Shown: piece by piece, positions 1 to 5,636 of the stretch
Position numbering within the stretch: position 1 is the first letter of the stretch
How the letters are laid out: every line of letters starts with the position of its first letter
NCBI GenBank assembly: GCA_002342165.1
Contig: DDPM01000031.1
Coordinates: forward strand, 1-6,582
Length of the DNA stretch: 6,582 nt
Direction of reading: 5' to 3'
Source of the DNA: Hylemonella sp. UBA2468
GTDB taxonomy: Bacteria; Pseudomonadota; Gammaproteobacteria; Burkholderiales; Burkholderiaceae_C
Notes under the pieces: generated by a model
Database searches by the model: none
Told to the model about the DNA's origin: nothing
The model's input: the letters and a program-made list of their open reading frames with translations, nothing else
Translations under genes and position numbers: made by a program

Positions 1-118
1 GGTTTCGCATGGCATCTTGGATCAACAAATGAATGCGCTTAAGTGTTTTTTTGTCTTGGCCTTGCCAGTACAGGTAATCTGACCAAGCTGCGTGGGTCCA
101 CGTCAACCTACGGTGCAT
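1..118 (-). CDS. yoeB: YoeB/Txe-family mRNA interferase toxin, N-terminal part (cut by window edge)
   Basis: This is the toxin half of a type II toxin-antitoxin pair. Family members are ribosome-dependent mRNA endonucleases that halt translation when freed from their YefM antitoxin. Only the first 39 codons are in the window. The reading starts M-H-R-R-L-T-W and contains A-W-S-D-Y-L-Y-W-Q (residues 11-19), then D-K-K-T-L-K-R-I (22-29), which closely matches the start of E. coli YoeB (W-D-D-Y-L-Y-W-Q, then K-R-I). The ATG at 118-116 overlaps the end of the antitoxin gene by 11 bases. It has an AAGGA ribosome-binding site at 131-127, eight bases upstream. A TTG at 106-104 is an alternative start. 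The known catalytic residues of YoeB (Glu46, Arg65, His83) fall outside the window, so activity cannot be judged. Confidence 0.85.
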   Translation of the reverse strand, partial: MHRRLTWTHAAWSDYLYWQGQDKKTLKRIHLLIQDAMRN

Positions 119-365
119 CCACCAAATCCTTGTTTTGGGTTTGACCCTTGCGGTACTGCGCTAAGGATTTTTCAAGGTGCCTCAAATTGGCCGGTGTTTT
201 GACCAGATGAAAAGTCTCCATCATGCTGTTGTAGGTGTCCAGCGACATCAGAACAGCATCTTCTGCATCTCGTCTGCAAATCACGGCAACGTCGCAGTCT
301 TCGACCACTTGGTCAATGACCTTTTTGAATTGATTCCTAGCCTCTGAAAAGCTGATCACTCTCAT
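108..365 (-). CDS. yefM: YefM-family antitoxin (Phd/YefM superfamily)
   Basis: This 85-residue protein is the antitoxin of the YefM-YoeB pair. In the family it binds and neutralises YoeB through its flexible C-terminal half, and represses its own operon through its N-terminal DNA-binding domain. The opening M-R-V-I-S-F-S-E-A-R, the A-V-L-M-S-L-x-x-Y-N-S stretch (residues 37-47) and T-P-A-N-L-R (57-62) follow E. coli YefM almost position for position. The length is also near that of YefM. Arg10 and Arg31, which contact DNA in YefM, are both kept. The ATG at 365-363 has an AAGGA site (377-373) seven bases upstream. The gene precedes and overlaps the toxin gene, the usual order. GC content here is near 45%, lower than the operon upstream, which fits acquisition by transfer. 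Confidence 0.93.
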   Translation of the reverse strand: MRVISFSEARNQFKKVIDQVVEDCDVAVICRRDAEDAVLMSLDTYNSMMETFHLVKTPANLRHLEKSLAQYRKGQTQNKDLVDAP

Positions 366-378
366 TTTGAAGTCCTTA

Positions 379-400
379 CTTGTCTTGTATATAGTACAAG
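379..400 (-). promoter_or_regulatory. Probable YefM operator: inverted repeat plus extra half-site
   Basis: A perfect 6-base inverted repeat, CTTGTA (384-389) and TACAAG (395-400), is separated by five bases. A further copy of the CTTGT half-site lies directly next to it at 379-383. The arrangement of a long palindrome followed by a shorter half-site resembles the E. coli yefM operator, which has a long and a short repeat built around TGTACA. It sits 14 bases upstream of the antitoxin start and overlaps the candidate -10 element, so binding there would block transcription. Seen: the repeats. Inferred: that YefM binds here. Confidence 0.65.
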
Positions 401-415
401 TTTACAGGGTTTAAA
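388..415 (-). promoter_or_regulatory. Candidate sigma-70 promoter for the toxin-antitoxin pair
   Basis: On the minus strand a TTTAAA (415-410) and a TATATA (393-388) are separated by 16 bases. These are imperfect -35 and -10 hexamers. The AT-rich setting between two genes and the overlap with the inverted repeat support it. The hexamer choice is a best guess: TACTAT at 396-391 is an alternative -10. Confidence 0.4.
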
Positions 416-430
416 TGAAGTGCAGAAAAG

Positions 431-1483
431 TCAATCCACAAACTTGGACTTGATGTCCAAGACTTCTTCAAAGTGGTTTAAAAAGGCATCCACACATTGA
501 GGGTCAAAGTGGCGGCCTTTTTGGTCCTGGAGGTAAGCCACCGAGTCTTCTACCGACCAAGCGGCTTTGTAGGGTCGCTCGGAGGTGAGGGCGTCAAACA
601 CGTCGGCTACGGCCACGATGCGGCCGGACAGCGGAATATCAGCGCCCTTCAAGCCTTGGGGATAACCGCTGCCATCAAACTTTTCATGGTGCGAGCGGGC
701 AATCTCGGCGCCTTTTTGCAGCAGCGGTGAATTGCTTCCCGCCAAAATCTGGTAGCCCTTTTCGGCGTGGCCCTTCATGATTTCAAATTCTTCGGGGAGC
801 AATTTGCCAGGTTTGAGCAAGATGTGATCGGGTATGCCCACCTTGCCGACATCGTGCATGGGGGCCGACTCCAGAATCAATTGCTGTTCTTGTGCGCTCA
901 GACCGATTTGTCTGGCAATCAGCCATGAGTAGTGGGCCATTCGCTGGATGTGACCGCCGGTTTCAGGGTCTCTGAATTCGGCCGCTTTGGACAACCGCAC
1001 TATGGTTTCACGCTCTCTGAGCATGTTGGTGTTCTCGGCTTTTTGAATCTCGGCGGCCAGCCAATCGGCGCGCTGTTCAAGCGCCTTGAAGTGCATGCGC
1101 AGTTGCAGCATGTTGTGCACTCGGGCTTTGAGTTCCACCAAGTCATAGGGCTGGGTGAGAAAGTCGGTGGCACCCATTTGCAGGGCTTGGTGACGCACAT
1201 CCAGCTGATGGTTGGCCGTGATCATCAACAGTGGCGTGTGGATGCTGTTGGGACGTTGGCGAAACTGCTTTAAAAACGCCAATCCGTCCATGCTCGGCAT
1301 CATATAGTCCAAGATGATCAGGTCCGGTGCCTGGCTATGACAGTACCCCAAGGCTTCTGTCGGATTTAAAAATTCATGAACATTGAGGCCAAGATCCAGC
1401 TCTGCCAACTGGTGACGCAGCAGGGTTAGGTTGGTTTTCAGGTCATCTACCACGACCACTTCGAGCTTGGACATGGCTGTCAT
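431..1483 (-). CDS. Response regulator with HD-GYP cyclic-di-GMP phosphodiesterase domain (RpfG-like)
   Basis: This 350-residue cytoplasmic protein has a receiver domain (about residues 7-127), a helical linker (about 128-160) and an HD-GYP domain (about 161-345). HD-GYP enzymes hydrolyse cyclic-di-GMP, changing motility, biofilm and related traits. The receiver has the acidic pair Asp13-Asp14, the phosphorylation site Asp59 and the switch Thr89. At the usual Lys before Pro112 it has Gln111 (D-F-L-T-Q-P). The HD-GYP part looks complete: Glu169 and His178, the His210-Asp211 pair, His239, His265-His266, the G-Y-P signature at 273-275 and Asp294 in V-A-D-V-F-D-A-L-T. The ATG lies six bases after the transporter stop with no strong ribosome-binding site, which suggests translational coupling. 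Met4 is an alternative start. No histidine kinase lies in the window. RpfG is the nearest well-known architecture, but orthology is not claimed. Confidence 0.93.
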   Translation of the reverse strand: MTAMSKLEVVVVDDLKTNLTLLRHQLAELDLGLNVHEFLNPTEALGYCHSQAPDLIILDYMMPSMDGLAFLKQFRQRPNSIHTPLLMITANHQLDVRHQALQMGATDFLTQPYDLVELKARVHNMLQLRMHFKALEQRADWLAAEIQKAENTNMLRERETIVRLSKAAEFRDPETGGHIQRMAHYSWLIARQIGLSAQEQQLILESAPMHDVGKVGIPDHILLKPGKLLPEEFEIMKGHAEKGYQILAGSNSPLLQKGAEIARSHHEKFDGSGYPQGLKGADIPLSGRIVAVADVFDALTSERPYKAAWSVEDSVAYLQDQKGRHFDPQCVDAFLNHFEEVLDIKSKFVD

Positions 1484-1489
1484 GGTAGC

Positions 1490-2899
1490 TCAGATGGACT
1501 CATGGGATTTTCCTTTGGCCTTGACCCATTGCTGCAGCATGACCCAAAACCGACTTGGCAGTTGGGGCATTCGGGCCAGCAACAAGGCGCACACCAGGCC
1601 ATGCGATACGCCCAAACACAGCCAAATGCCTGAGATGCTGACCCCCCATGTCAACAGTGCGCCCGTGATGAGAGCACTGGTCACCATGAACAGCGCATTC
1701 AAAATATTGTTGGCCGCCATCATTCGTGCGCGGTGGGTGTGCGGGCTGCGCTGTTGCACAAAGGCATAAAGCGGCACGCTAAATAGCCCCGCGCTCAGGC
1801 TCAGCAAGCTCAAATCCACCAAGATGCGGGTGTGCGTCCAAGGGCCTAAAAAAGCGCCAACACCCATCAGATCGACAATGGCGGCGCTTAAATCTGCAGC
1901 TCTTGAAGCCTCATGTGCGTCCGCCAAGCCGCTGCTGGCTGCATACAAATCCAGCACAAACACGCCCATGCCTAAAGCGCCCAAAGTCACCAAGCCCAGC
2001 TCCAACCCGTGTTCGGCCGTGGCGCGGCCCAGCCGCTCGCACAGCAAAGAGCCCACGCCTATGCCTACCGAAAACACCACCATCAACACAGACGCCACCG
2101 CCTCTGAGCCGTGCAGCACCTCTTTGGTGTAGCTGGGAATTTGGCTGAGCATCACCGCCCCAAAGCACCACATCCAGCTGATGAGCAGCAGCGCGCCCCA
2201 CACCTCGCGGTCGGTGCGCGCACCTTGCAGGTTGCGCCAGGTTTCGCTGACTAGGTTCCAGTTGATGTGCAGGTGCGGGTCTGCTGCTGGAGTGTCAGGC
2301 ACCTTGCCCGCCGCCCAACGGCCCAGCAAGGCCACCAGCACACAAGCCAAAGCCGCCCACAAAGCGCCGTGGGGCAGCGTCATCAGCAGGCCGCCGACCA
2401 TATTGCCCAGCAAAATGGCTACAAACGTGCCCATTTCCACCCAACCGTTGCCGCTGACCAGTTGCGTGGGGCCTAGTGCACGGGGCAGGTAAGCGTATTT
2501 GACCGGGCCAAACAGGGTGGAGTGCATGCCCATTAAAAAAATGCACAACAACAGCACGCCCACTTGCTCCAATAAAAAGCCCGCAGCGGCCAGCAGCATG
2601 ATGGCGATTTCTAAGTTTTTCACGCGGCGCATCATCAGCGCCATGTCGGTGCGGTCGCACCATTGTCCGCAGGCGGCAGAAAAAAGCACATAAGGCAGGA
2701 TGAACAAGCCGCCAATCACCAAGCCTGCCAAACCGGCGGGCAGCCAATCCACCTGAAGCTGGTAGGTCACCAGCACCGTCAGGGCAAATTTGAACAAGTT
2801 GTCGTTGGCCGCCCCTGAAAACTGGGTCCAGAAAAAGGCTCCAAATCCGGTTTGCCGCAACAAGCCTAAAGGTGTTGGCCCAGCGGGCAGGGTCGACAT
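1490..2899 (-). CDS. lplT: Major facilitator superfamily transporter, LplT-like (lysophospholipid transporter family)
   Basis: This is an inner-membrane protein of 469 residues with about twelve hydrophobic segments. LplT flips lysophospholipids across the inner membrane for re-acylation. Matches to E. coli LplT include T-Q-F-S-G-A-A-N-D-N in the first segment (residues 25-34), F-G-P-V-K-Y-A-Y-L (129-137) and N-G-W-V-E-M-G-T-F-V-A-I-L-L-G (151-165). A C-D-R-x-D-M-x-x-M-M-R-R loop (81-92) resembles the family's motif A. It is longer than E. coli LplT (about 397 residues), partly through a polar Ala-rich loop near 320-340. The reading frame extends 27 codons further upstream, but that part overlaps the FIST gene and is not membrane-like. 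The ATG at 2899, seven bases after the FIST stop, is preferred. No acyltransferase or acyl-ACP synthetase domain is fused or adjacent, so the lipid substrate is inferred from the family only. Confidence 0.8.
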   Translation of the reverse strand: MSTLPAGPTPLGLLRQTGFGAFFWTQFSGAANDNLFKFALTVLVTYQLQVDWLPAGLAGLVIGGLFILPYVLFSAACGQWCDRTDMALMMRRVKNLEIAIMLLAAAGFLLEQVGVLLLCIFLMGMHSTLFGPVKYAYLPRALGPTQLVSGNGWVEMGTFVAILLGNMVGGLLMTLPHGALWAALACVLVALLGRWAAGKVPDTPAADPHLHINWNLVSETWRNLQGARTDREVWGALLLISWMWCFGAVMLSQIPSYTKEVLHGSEAVASVLMVVFSVGIGVGSLLCERLGRATAEHGLELGLVTLGALGMGVFVLDLYAASSGLADAHEASRAADLSAAIVDLMGVGAFLGPWTHTRILVDLSLLSLSAGLFSVPLYAFVQQRSPHTHRARMMAANNILNALFMVTSALITGALLTWGVSISGIWLCLGVSHGLVCALLLARMPQLPSRFWVMLQQWVKAKGKSHESI

Positions 2900-2906
2900 G
2901 GCCGCT

Positions 2907-4187
2907 TCAGTCGGTGGTGAACACCGTGAGCACGCCGGTATAGCCGTAGAGGTGGTGGCGCGCAATTTCGCCACCCGCAAAAAACCCCACTAGAGGCACA
3001 TCGCCCAAGGCTTGCCGCACCACTTGCATTTCTGCACTGGGGGCGCCAAAGTGGGGTCCGCCGCGACCCGCGCAACTCACATACACCGCACCGGCAATGC
3101 GACGCGCCAAATGCGGCGCGGCGTCGGCCGCGTGCGAGCCCAGCGCCAAGGCGGTTTCCATGGGCATGGTTTCGGGTTCCAGCTCTTCGCGAATTTCGGC
3201 GCAAATGCGCACCAAGTCGGCTCTTGCGGCTTTTTTGTCGCGCTGGCAAAAAGCCAGTTGCATGCCGTTTTGCACGTGTTCGGCCAAAGCAATGCCCTGG
3301 CGTTCACCATCCAGCCCCACGATGTGCCGCACCAGCACATCGGCGCCAAAGTTTCCCGTGCGCGAAATGGGCGCCGGCTGGTCGGTAATAAGCCCCGCGT
3401 CGTCGGGCCACATCAGGCCCACCAAGGTAGAGCGCACAGCATTTAAGGCTTCTTGTGGGCGCTCCAAAGAGACTTTCAGGTCTCCTAGCAGCACCTCAAG
3501 GGCGGGTTGCCCGTCGAGCCGGTACACCACATTGCGATCGGCAACGGTGATTTCGCGGGCTTTACCCAAAGGGAGGCAGCCCTGCGTGACTCGGGAAATC
3601 ACCCTCACCTCAGGCCCAAACGCCACGCCGCTGAGCCCGCCTTGAAACACACCGGTAGATGGACCCTGCCCCCGCATGTAGCCGTCGCCCCCCACCGAAA
3701 ACTGCAGGTGTTGGGTGCGGCTGGAGGCCAGCCCCCCAAACAAATAACCGGTAGCGGTGCGACCCGCCATTTCGTCAATCAGATCGGCCAAGTCTGGGGT
3801 GTGGCCATCGGCATGCACTAGGGCGGTGTGCGCCTCAAATCGTGGCGACAGCGGCGCCACCCCAGAAAACACGCGGTACTGGTCGGCAGGCAGGTCACAC
3901 AACATCACGGCCATGGCGGGCTCGTCAAAGTACTCCACATTGTTGGCGGCAATGCCCACGCCTACGGTGCCTGACCAGTCGGTAATTTGCGGCAGCTCGG
4001 CGCTCAGGTGGTTCAGGATGTCTTGGGCCACATCGGCATAAGCATCGGTGATGTAGAGCAAAGCCAGCGTGGGGTGGCGCGCATAACCCGGCAGCTGCAA
4101 CTGTGCACGCAACTGAGCCAGCACCAAGCCCGCAGCCATAGGCCACTGGGGGTGCGTGGCATGCGCATGCGCGAACAAATGCATCAT
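2907..4187 (-). CDS. FIST domain protein (FIST_N plus FIST_C), putative small-molecule sensor
   Basis: This 426-residue soluble protein carries the two halves of the FIST sensory module, found in bacterial signalling proteins and proposed to bind small ligands such as amino acids. The N-terminal half (about 35-235) has L-A-L-L-Y-I-T-D (41-48), W-S-G-T-V-G-V-G (71-78) and F-G-G-L-A-S-S (150-156). The C-terminal half (about 245-425) has I-S-R-T-G-N-F-G (274-281), V-S-C-A-G-R-G (370-376) and V-P-L-V-G-F-F-A-G-G-E-I (397-408), typical of FIST_C. No kinase, GGDEF or methyl-accepting output domain is fused, so any signal must pass to a partner. The tandem ATG at 4187/4184 is chosen because it follows the phaM stop by 14 bases and has an AAGG site. 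The open frame continues upstream to 4451, but only over phaM. It is followed closely by the transporter and the HD-GYP regulator, which are candidate partners. Confidence 0.85.
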   Translation of the reverse strand: MMHLFAHAHATHPQWPMAAGLVLAQLRAQLQLPGYARHPTLALLYITDAYADVAQDILNHLSAELPQITDWSGTVGVGIAANNVEYFDEPAMAVMLCDLPADQYRVFSGVAPLSPRFEAHTALVHADGHTPDLADLIDEMAGRTATGYLFGGLASSRTQHLQFSVGGDGYMRGQGPSTGVFQGGLSGVAFGPEVRVISRVTQGCLPLGKAREITVADRNVVYRLDGQPALEVLLGDLKVSLERPQEALNAVRSTLVGLMWPDDAGLITDQPAPISRTGNFGADVLVRHIVGLDGERQGIALAEHVQNGMQLAFCQRDKKAARADLVRICAEIREELEPETMPMETALALGSHAADAAPHLARRIAGAVYVSCAGRGGPHFGAPSAEMQVVRQALGDVPLVGFFAGGEIARHHLYGYTGVLTVFTTD

Positions 4188-4198
4188 GAGTGCAAGGA

Positions 4199-4202
4199 CC
4201 TT
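4199..4202 (-). promoter_or_regulatory. Ribosome-binding site of the FIST gene, touching the phaM stop
   Basis: AAGG at 4202-4199 shares one base with the phaM stop codon TGA (4204-4202) and lies 11 bases before the first of two tandem ATGs (4187). It supports starting the FIST protein at Met-Met-His rather than in the long upstream extension. It also suggests that ribosomes ending phaM can reinitiate on the FIST gene. Confidence 0.5.
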
Positions 4203-4903
4203 CAGCCGCGGGGTCGCTTGGCAGGAGTGAAGCCTTTGCGAGCGGCTGAAGTGGCTTTGGACGCGGGGGGCGTCTTTGCTGCGCCGGACTTTGACTTGGC
4301 GGGCTTGGCGAAATTTGATGCAGTCTTGTTCGCGGTAGCGGGCGGCTGAGACCCCGTCTGAAAAGGGGTTTGAAAAGGCGCAGCTTTGCTGGCCACGTCT
4401 TGCAGGGCTTGGGTGGCAATGTTTTGAAACTGCTGGGTCAAGGCGCCCCACATTTGCATGGGGTCAGCTGCTGGCTTGGCCTGCTCTGCCTTGGCGGCCT
4501 CGGGCTTAGCTTGAGGCTGGGGTGCGGGTTCTGGTTCAGCTTGTGTTTGAGGCTGAGCATGTGTCTCAGCCTTGGCCTTGAACATGGCCGACCAGTCGGG
4601 CGTATCGACGTTCATGGTGCGCAGCGCGCTGAGGGTCATTTTTTGCACTTCCAGCGCCTGAATCGTGGCTTTAAGCGCGGTGGTGTTTTGCTCCAGCCAA
4701 AACAGCACGGTGCGCAGCTCTTCGAGGCGCTTTTCTATAACCTCGGGGTCCATGGTGGGGGCCACCCACTGGTTAAAGGCGGACTGCATGCCTTGCGGCA
4801 TAGAGGCCGAGGCCCCCTTGCTCAGGCTTTGCAAAAAGTCAAAACCAGGCACAAATTTGGCGAAACCGGTGGGATCAAAACCTGAATTGTCTTGTGTGGC
4901 CAT
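4202..4903 (-). CDS. phaM: PhaM-family polyhydroxyalkanoate granule regulatory protein
   Basis: This 233-residue protein resembles PhaM, which in Ralstonia eutropha binds PHA synthase PhaC1 and DNA, activates the synthase, and helps attach granules to the nucleoid so they are shared at division. The N-terminal region (1-98) holds the family core: W-V-A-P-T-M-D-P-E-V-I-E-K-R (46-59), then a helical stretch with F-W-L-E-Q-N (68-73), L-K-A-T-I-Q-A-L-E-V-Q (77-87) and L-R-T-M (94-97). Residues 113-147 are a Pro/Gln/Ala/Glu-rich spacer. A short amphipathic segment (148-172) follows. The tail (about 190-233) is Lys/Ala/Pro-rich with repeated A-K and P-A-K units, as expected for DNA contact. A PFQT unit is repeated in tandem at 177-184. 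GGAG (4915-4912) lies eight bases before the ATG. No phaC or phasin gene is in the window. Confidence 0.85.
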   Translation of the reverse strand: MATQDNSGFDPTGFAKFVPGFDFLQSLSKGASASMPQGMQSAFNQWVAPTMDPEVIEKRLEELRTVLFWLEQNTTALKATIQALEVQKMTLSALRTMNVDTPDWSAMFKAKAETHAQPQTQAEPEPAPQPQAKPEAAKAEQAKPAADPMQMWGALTQQFQNIATQALQDVASKAAPFQTPFQTGSQPPATANKTASNFAKPAKSKSGAAKTPPASKATSAARKGFTPAKRPRG

Positions 4904-4940
4904 AAGGCATGCTCCAGTAAAGGGCTAGGGGTGTGCGTGC
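4904..4940 (-). promoter_or_regulatory. 37-base intergenic spacer with phaM ribosome-binding site
   Basis: This is the largest gap in the main gene block. It holds the GGAG ribosome-binding site (4915-4912). I see no convincing promoter hexamers, hairpin or T-run, so read-through from the upstream pair is likely. An additional promoter inside the upstream coding region cannot be excluded. Confidence 0.45.
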
Positions 4941-5636
4941 TTAAAACTCAAAACCGCCTTGGCGGCGCACGGCTTGAGTGGGCTCGCCCGTAAGCCAGTC
5001 GGCCAGCAAATGCGCCAACTGGGGTCGGGCAGATTGGGTGCACACGCCCAGCGTGTAGTCGGTGGCCAATTCAAACTCGGGCGGCAGGTTGCCCACGTAG
5101 TCCACCCCGGGGGTGTAGTTGATTTCGGTAGCCTGGGTGCAGCCCACCAAATCGGGCTCAGGGTTAGCCGCCATTTCACGCATGGCGGTGGCCCCGTTGG
5201 GGTACTGGCGCAGCGCGCCGCGCTGGGTTTGGTCCAGCCCCAAGGCCTGCAGCACCTTCATAAAGTGAATGCCAGCCGTGGCTTTGGCCGCGTCAGGAAA
5301 GTAAATACCGCGCGCCTTAGAAAGCAAGGCCAACACGTCTTGGCGTGTGGCAATGGGCGGGAACGGCGTGCCGGTTTTGACGGCAATGCCCGTTTTAACC
5401 AAGCCCAAAGAGCGGGTGCTGCCCGCCGCCACATGGCCCGAAGCCACCAGCGCATCCATCATGGCTCGGGTCAAGATGATGAGGTCGCAGGGTTGGCCGG
5501 CCAGCAGTTGGTCGCGCATATCGCCCACAGCACTGTAGGTGCCCACAATTTGGCAGCCGGTGTCGGCCTCAAAGGCGGGCTGAACCGCCCGAACCACTGC
5601 GGCTGCAGCGCCGCCGCTCAAAAGGTGCAGCTGCAT
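4941..5636 (-). CDS. ModA-like substrate-binding-fold protein without a signal peptide
   Basis: This 231-residue protein has the fold signature of ModA-type type II periplasmic binding proteins. It begins with a strand L-H-L-L-S-G-G-A-A (3-11), has Y-S-A-V-G-D-M (34-40), C-D-L-I-I-L-T (50-56) and F-P-D-A-A-K-A-T-A-G (113-122), and ends in the family-like G-G-F-E. ModA captures molybdate for an ABC importer, but the ligand-contact pattern is not clear enough to assign molybdate. Residue 1 leads straight into the first strand, so there is no secretion signal. A start at 5678 adds 14 residues that are not signal-like, and an in-frame TGA at 5690-5688 rules out anything longer. The ATG shares its A with the Bug stop (TGATG, 5638-5634), which implies translational coupling. 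No ABC permease or ATPase is in the window. It may bind a ligand in the cytoplasm. Confidence 0.75.
   Translation of the reverse strand: MQLHLLSGGAAAAVVRAVQPAFEADTGCQIVGTYSAVGDMRDQLLAGQPCDLIILTRAMMDALVASGHVAAGSTRSLGLVKTGIAVKTGTPFPPIATRQDVLALLSKARGIYFPDAAKATAGIHFMKVLQALGLDQTQRGALRQYPNGATAMREMAANPEPDLVGCTQATEINYTPGVDYVGNLPPEFELATDYTLGVCTQSARPQLAHLLADWLTGEPTQAVRRQGGFEF

Noticed and set aside
366..430. Possible terminator between the HD-GYP gene and the toxin-antitoxin pair.
   Set aside because: The only strong inverted repeat has a short AT-rich stem with no following T-run and overlaps the promoter and operator. It is better explained as a binding site.
2900..2980. Upstream extension of the transporter reading frame by 27 codons.
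   Set aside because: It overlaps the FIST gene's conserved C-terminal end and reads as a Cys/Ala/Thr-rich, non-membrane stretch. The ATG at 2899 fits the tight operon spacing.
4156..4176. Palindromic GCATGC repeats near the start of the FIST gene.
   Set aside because: They encode alternating His-Ala residues (H-A-H-A) inside the coding region. No sign of a separate regulatory role.
4358..4380. Short tandem repeat in phaM.
   Set aside because: It is in frame and duplicates only a PFQT unit in a low-complexity linker. Too small to call a repeat element.
4188..4451. Upstream extension of the FIST reading frame by 88 codons.
   Set aside because: It lies inside phaM in another frame, encodes an Arg/Ser/Pro-rich stretch with no FIST similarity, and a better start with a ribosome-binding site exists at 4187.
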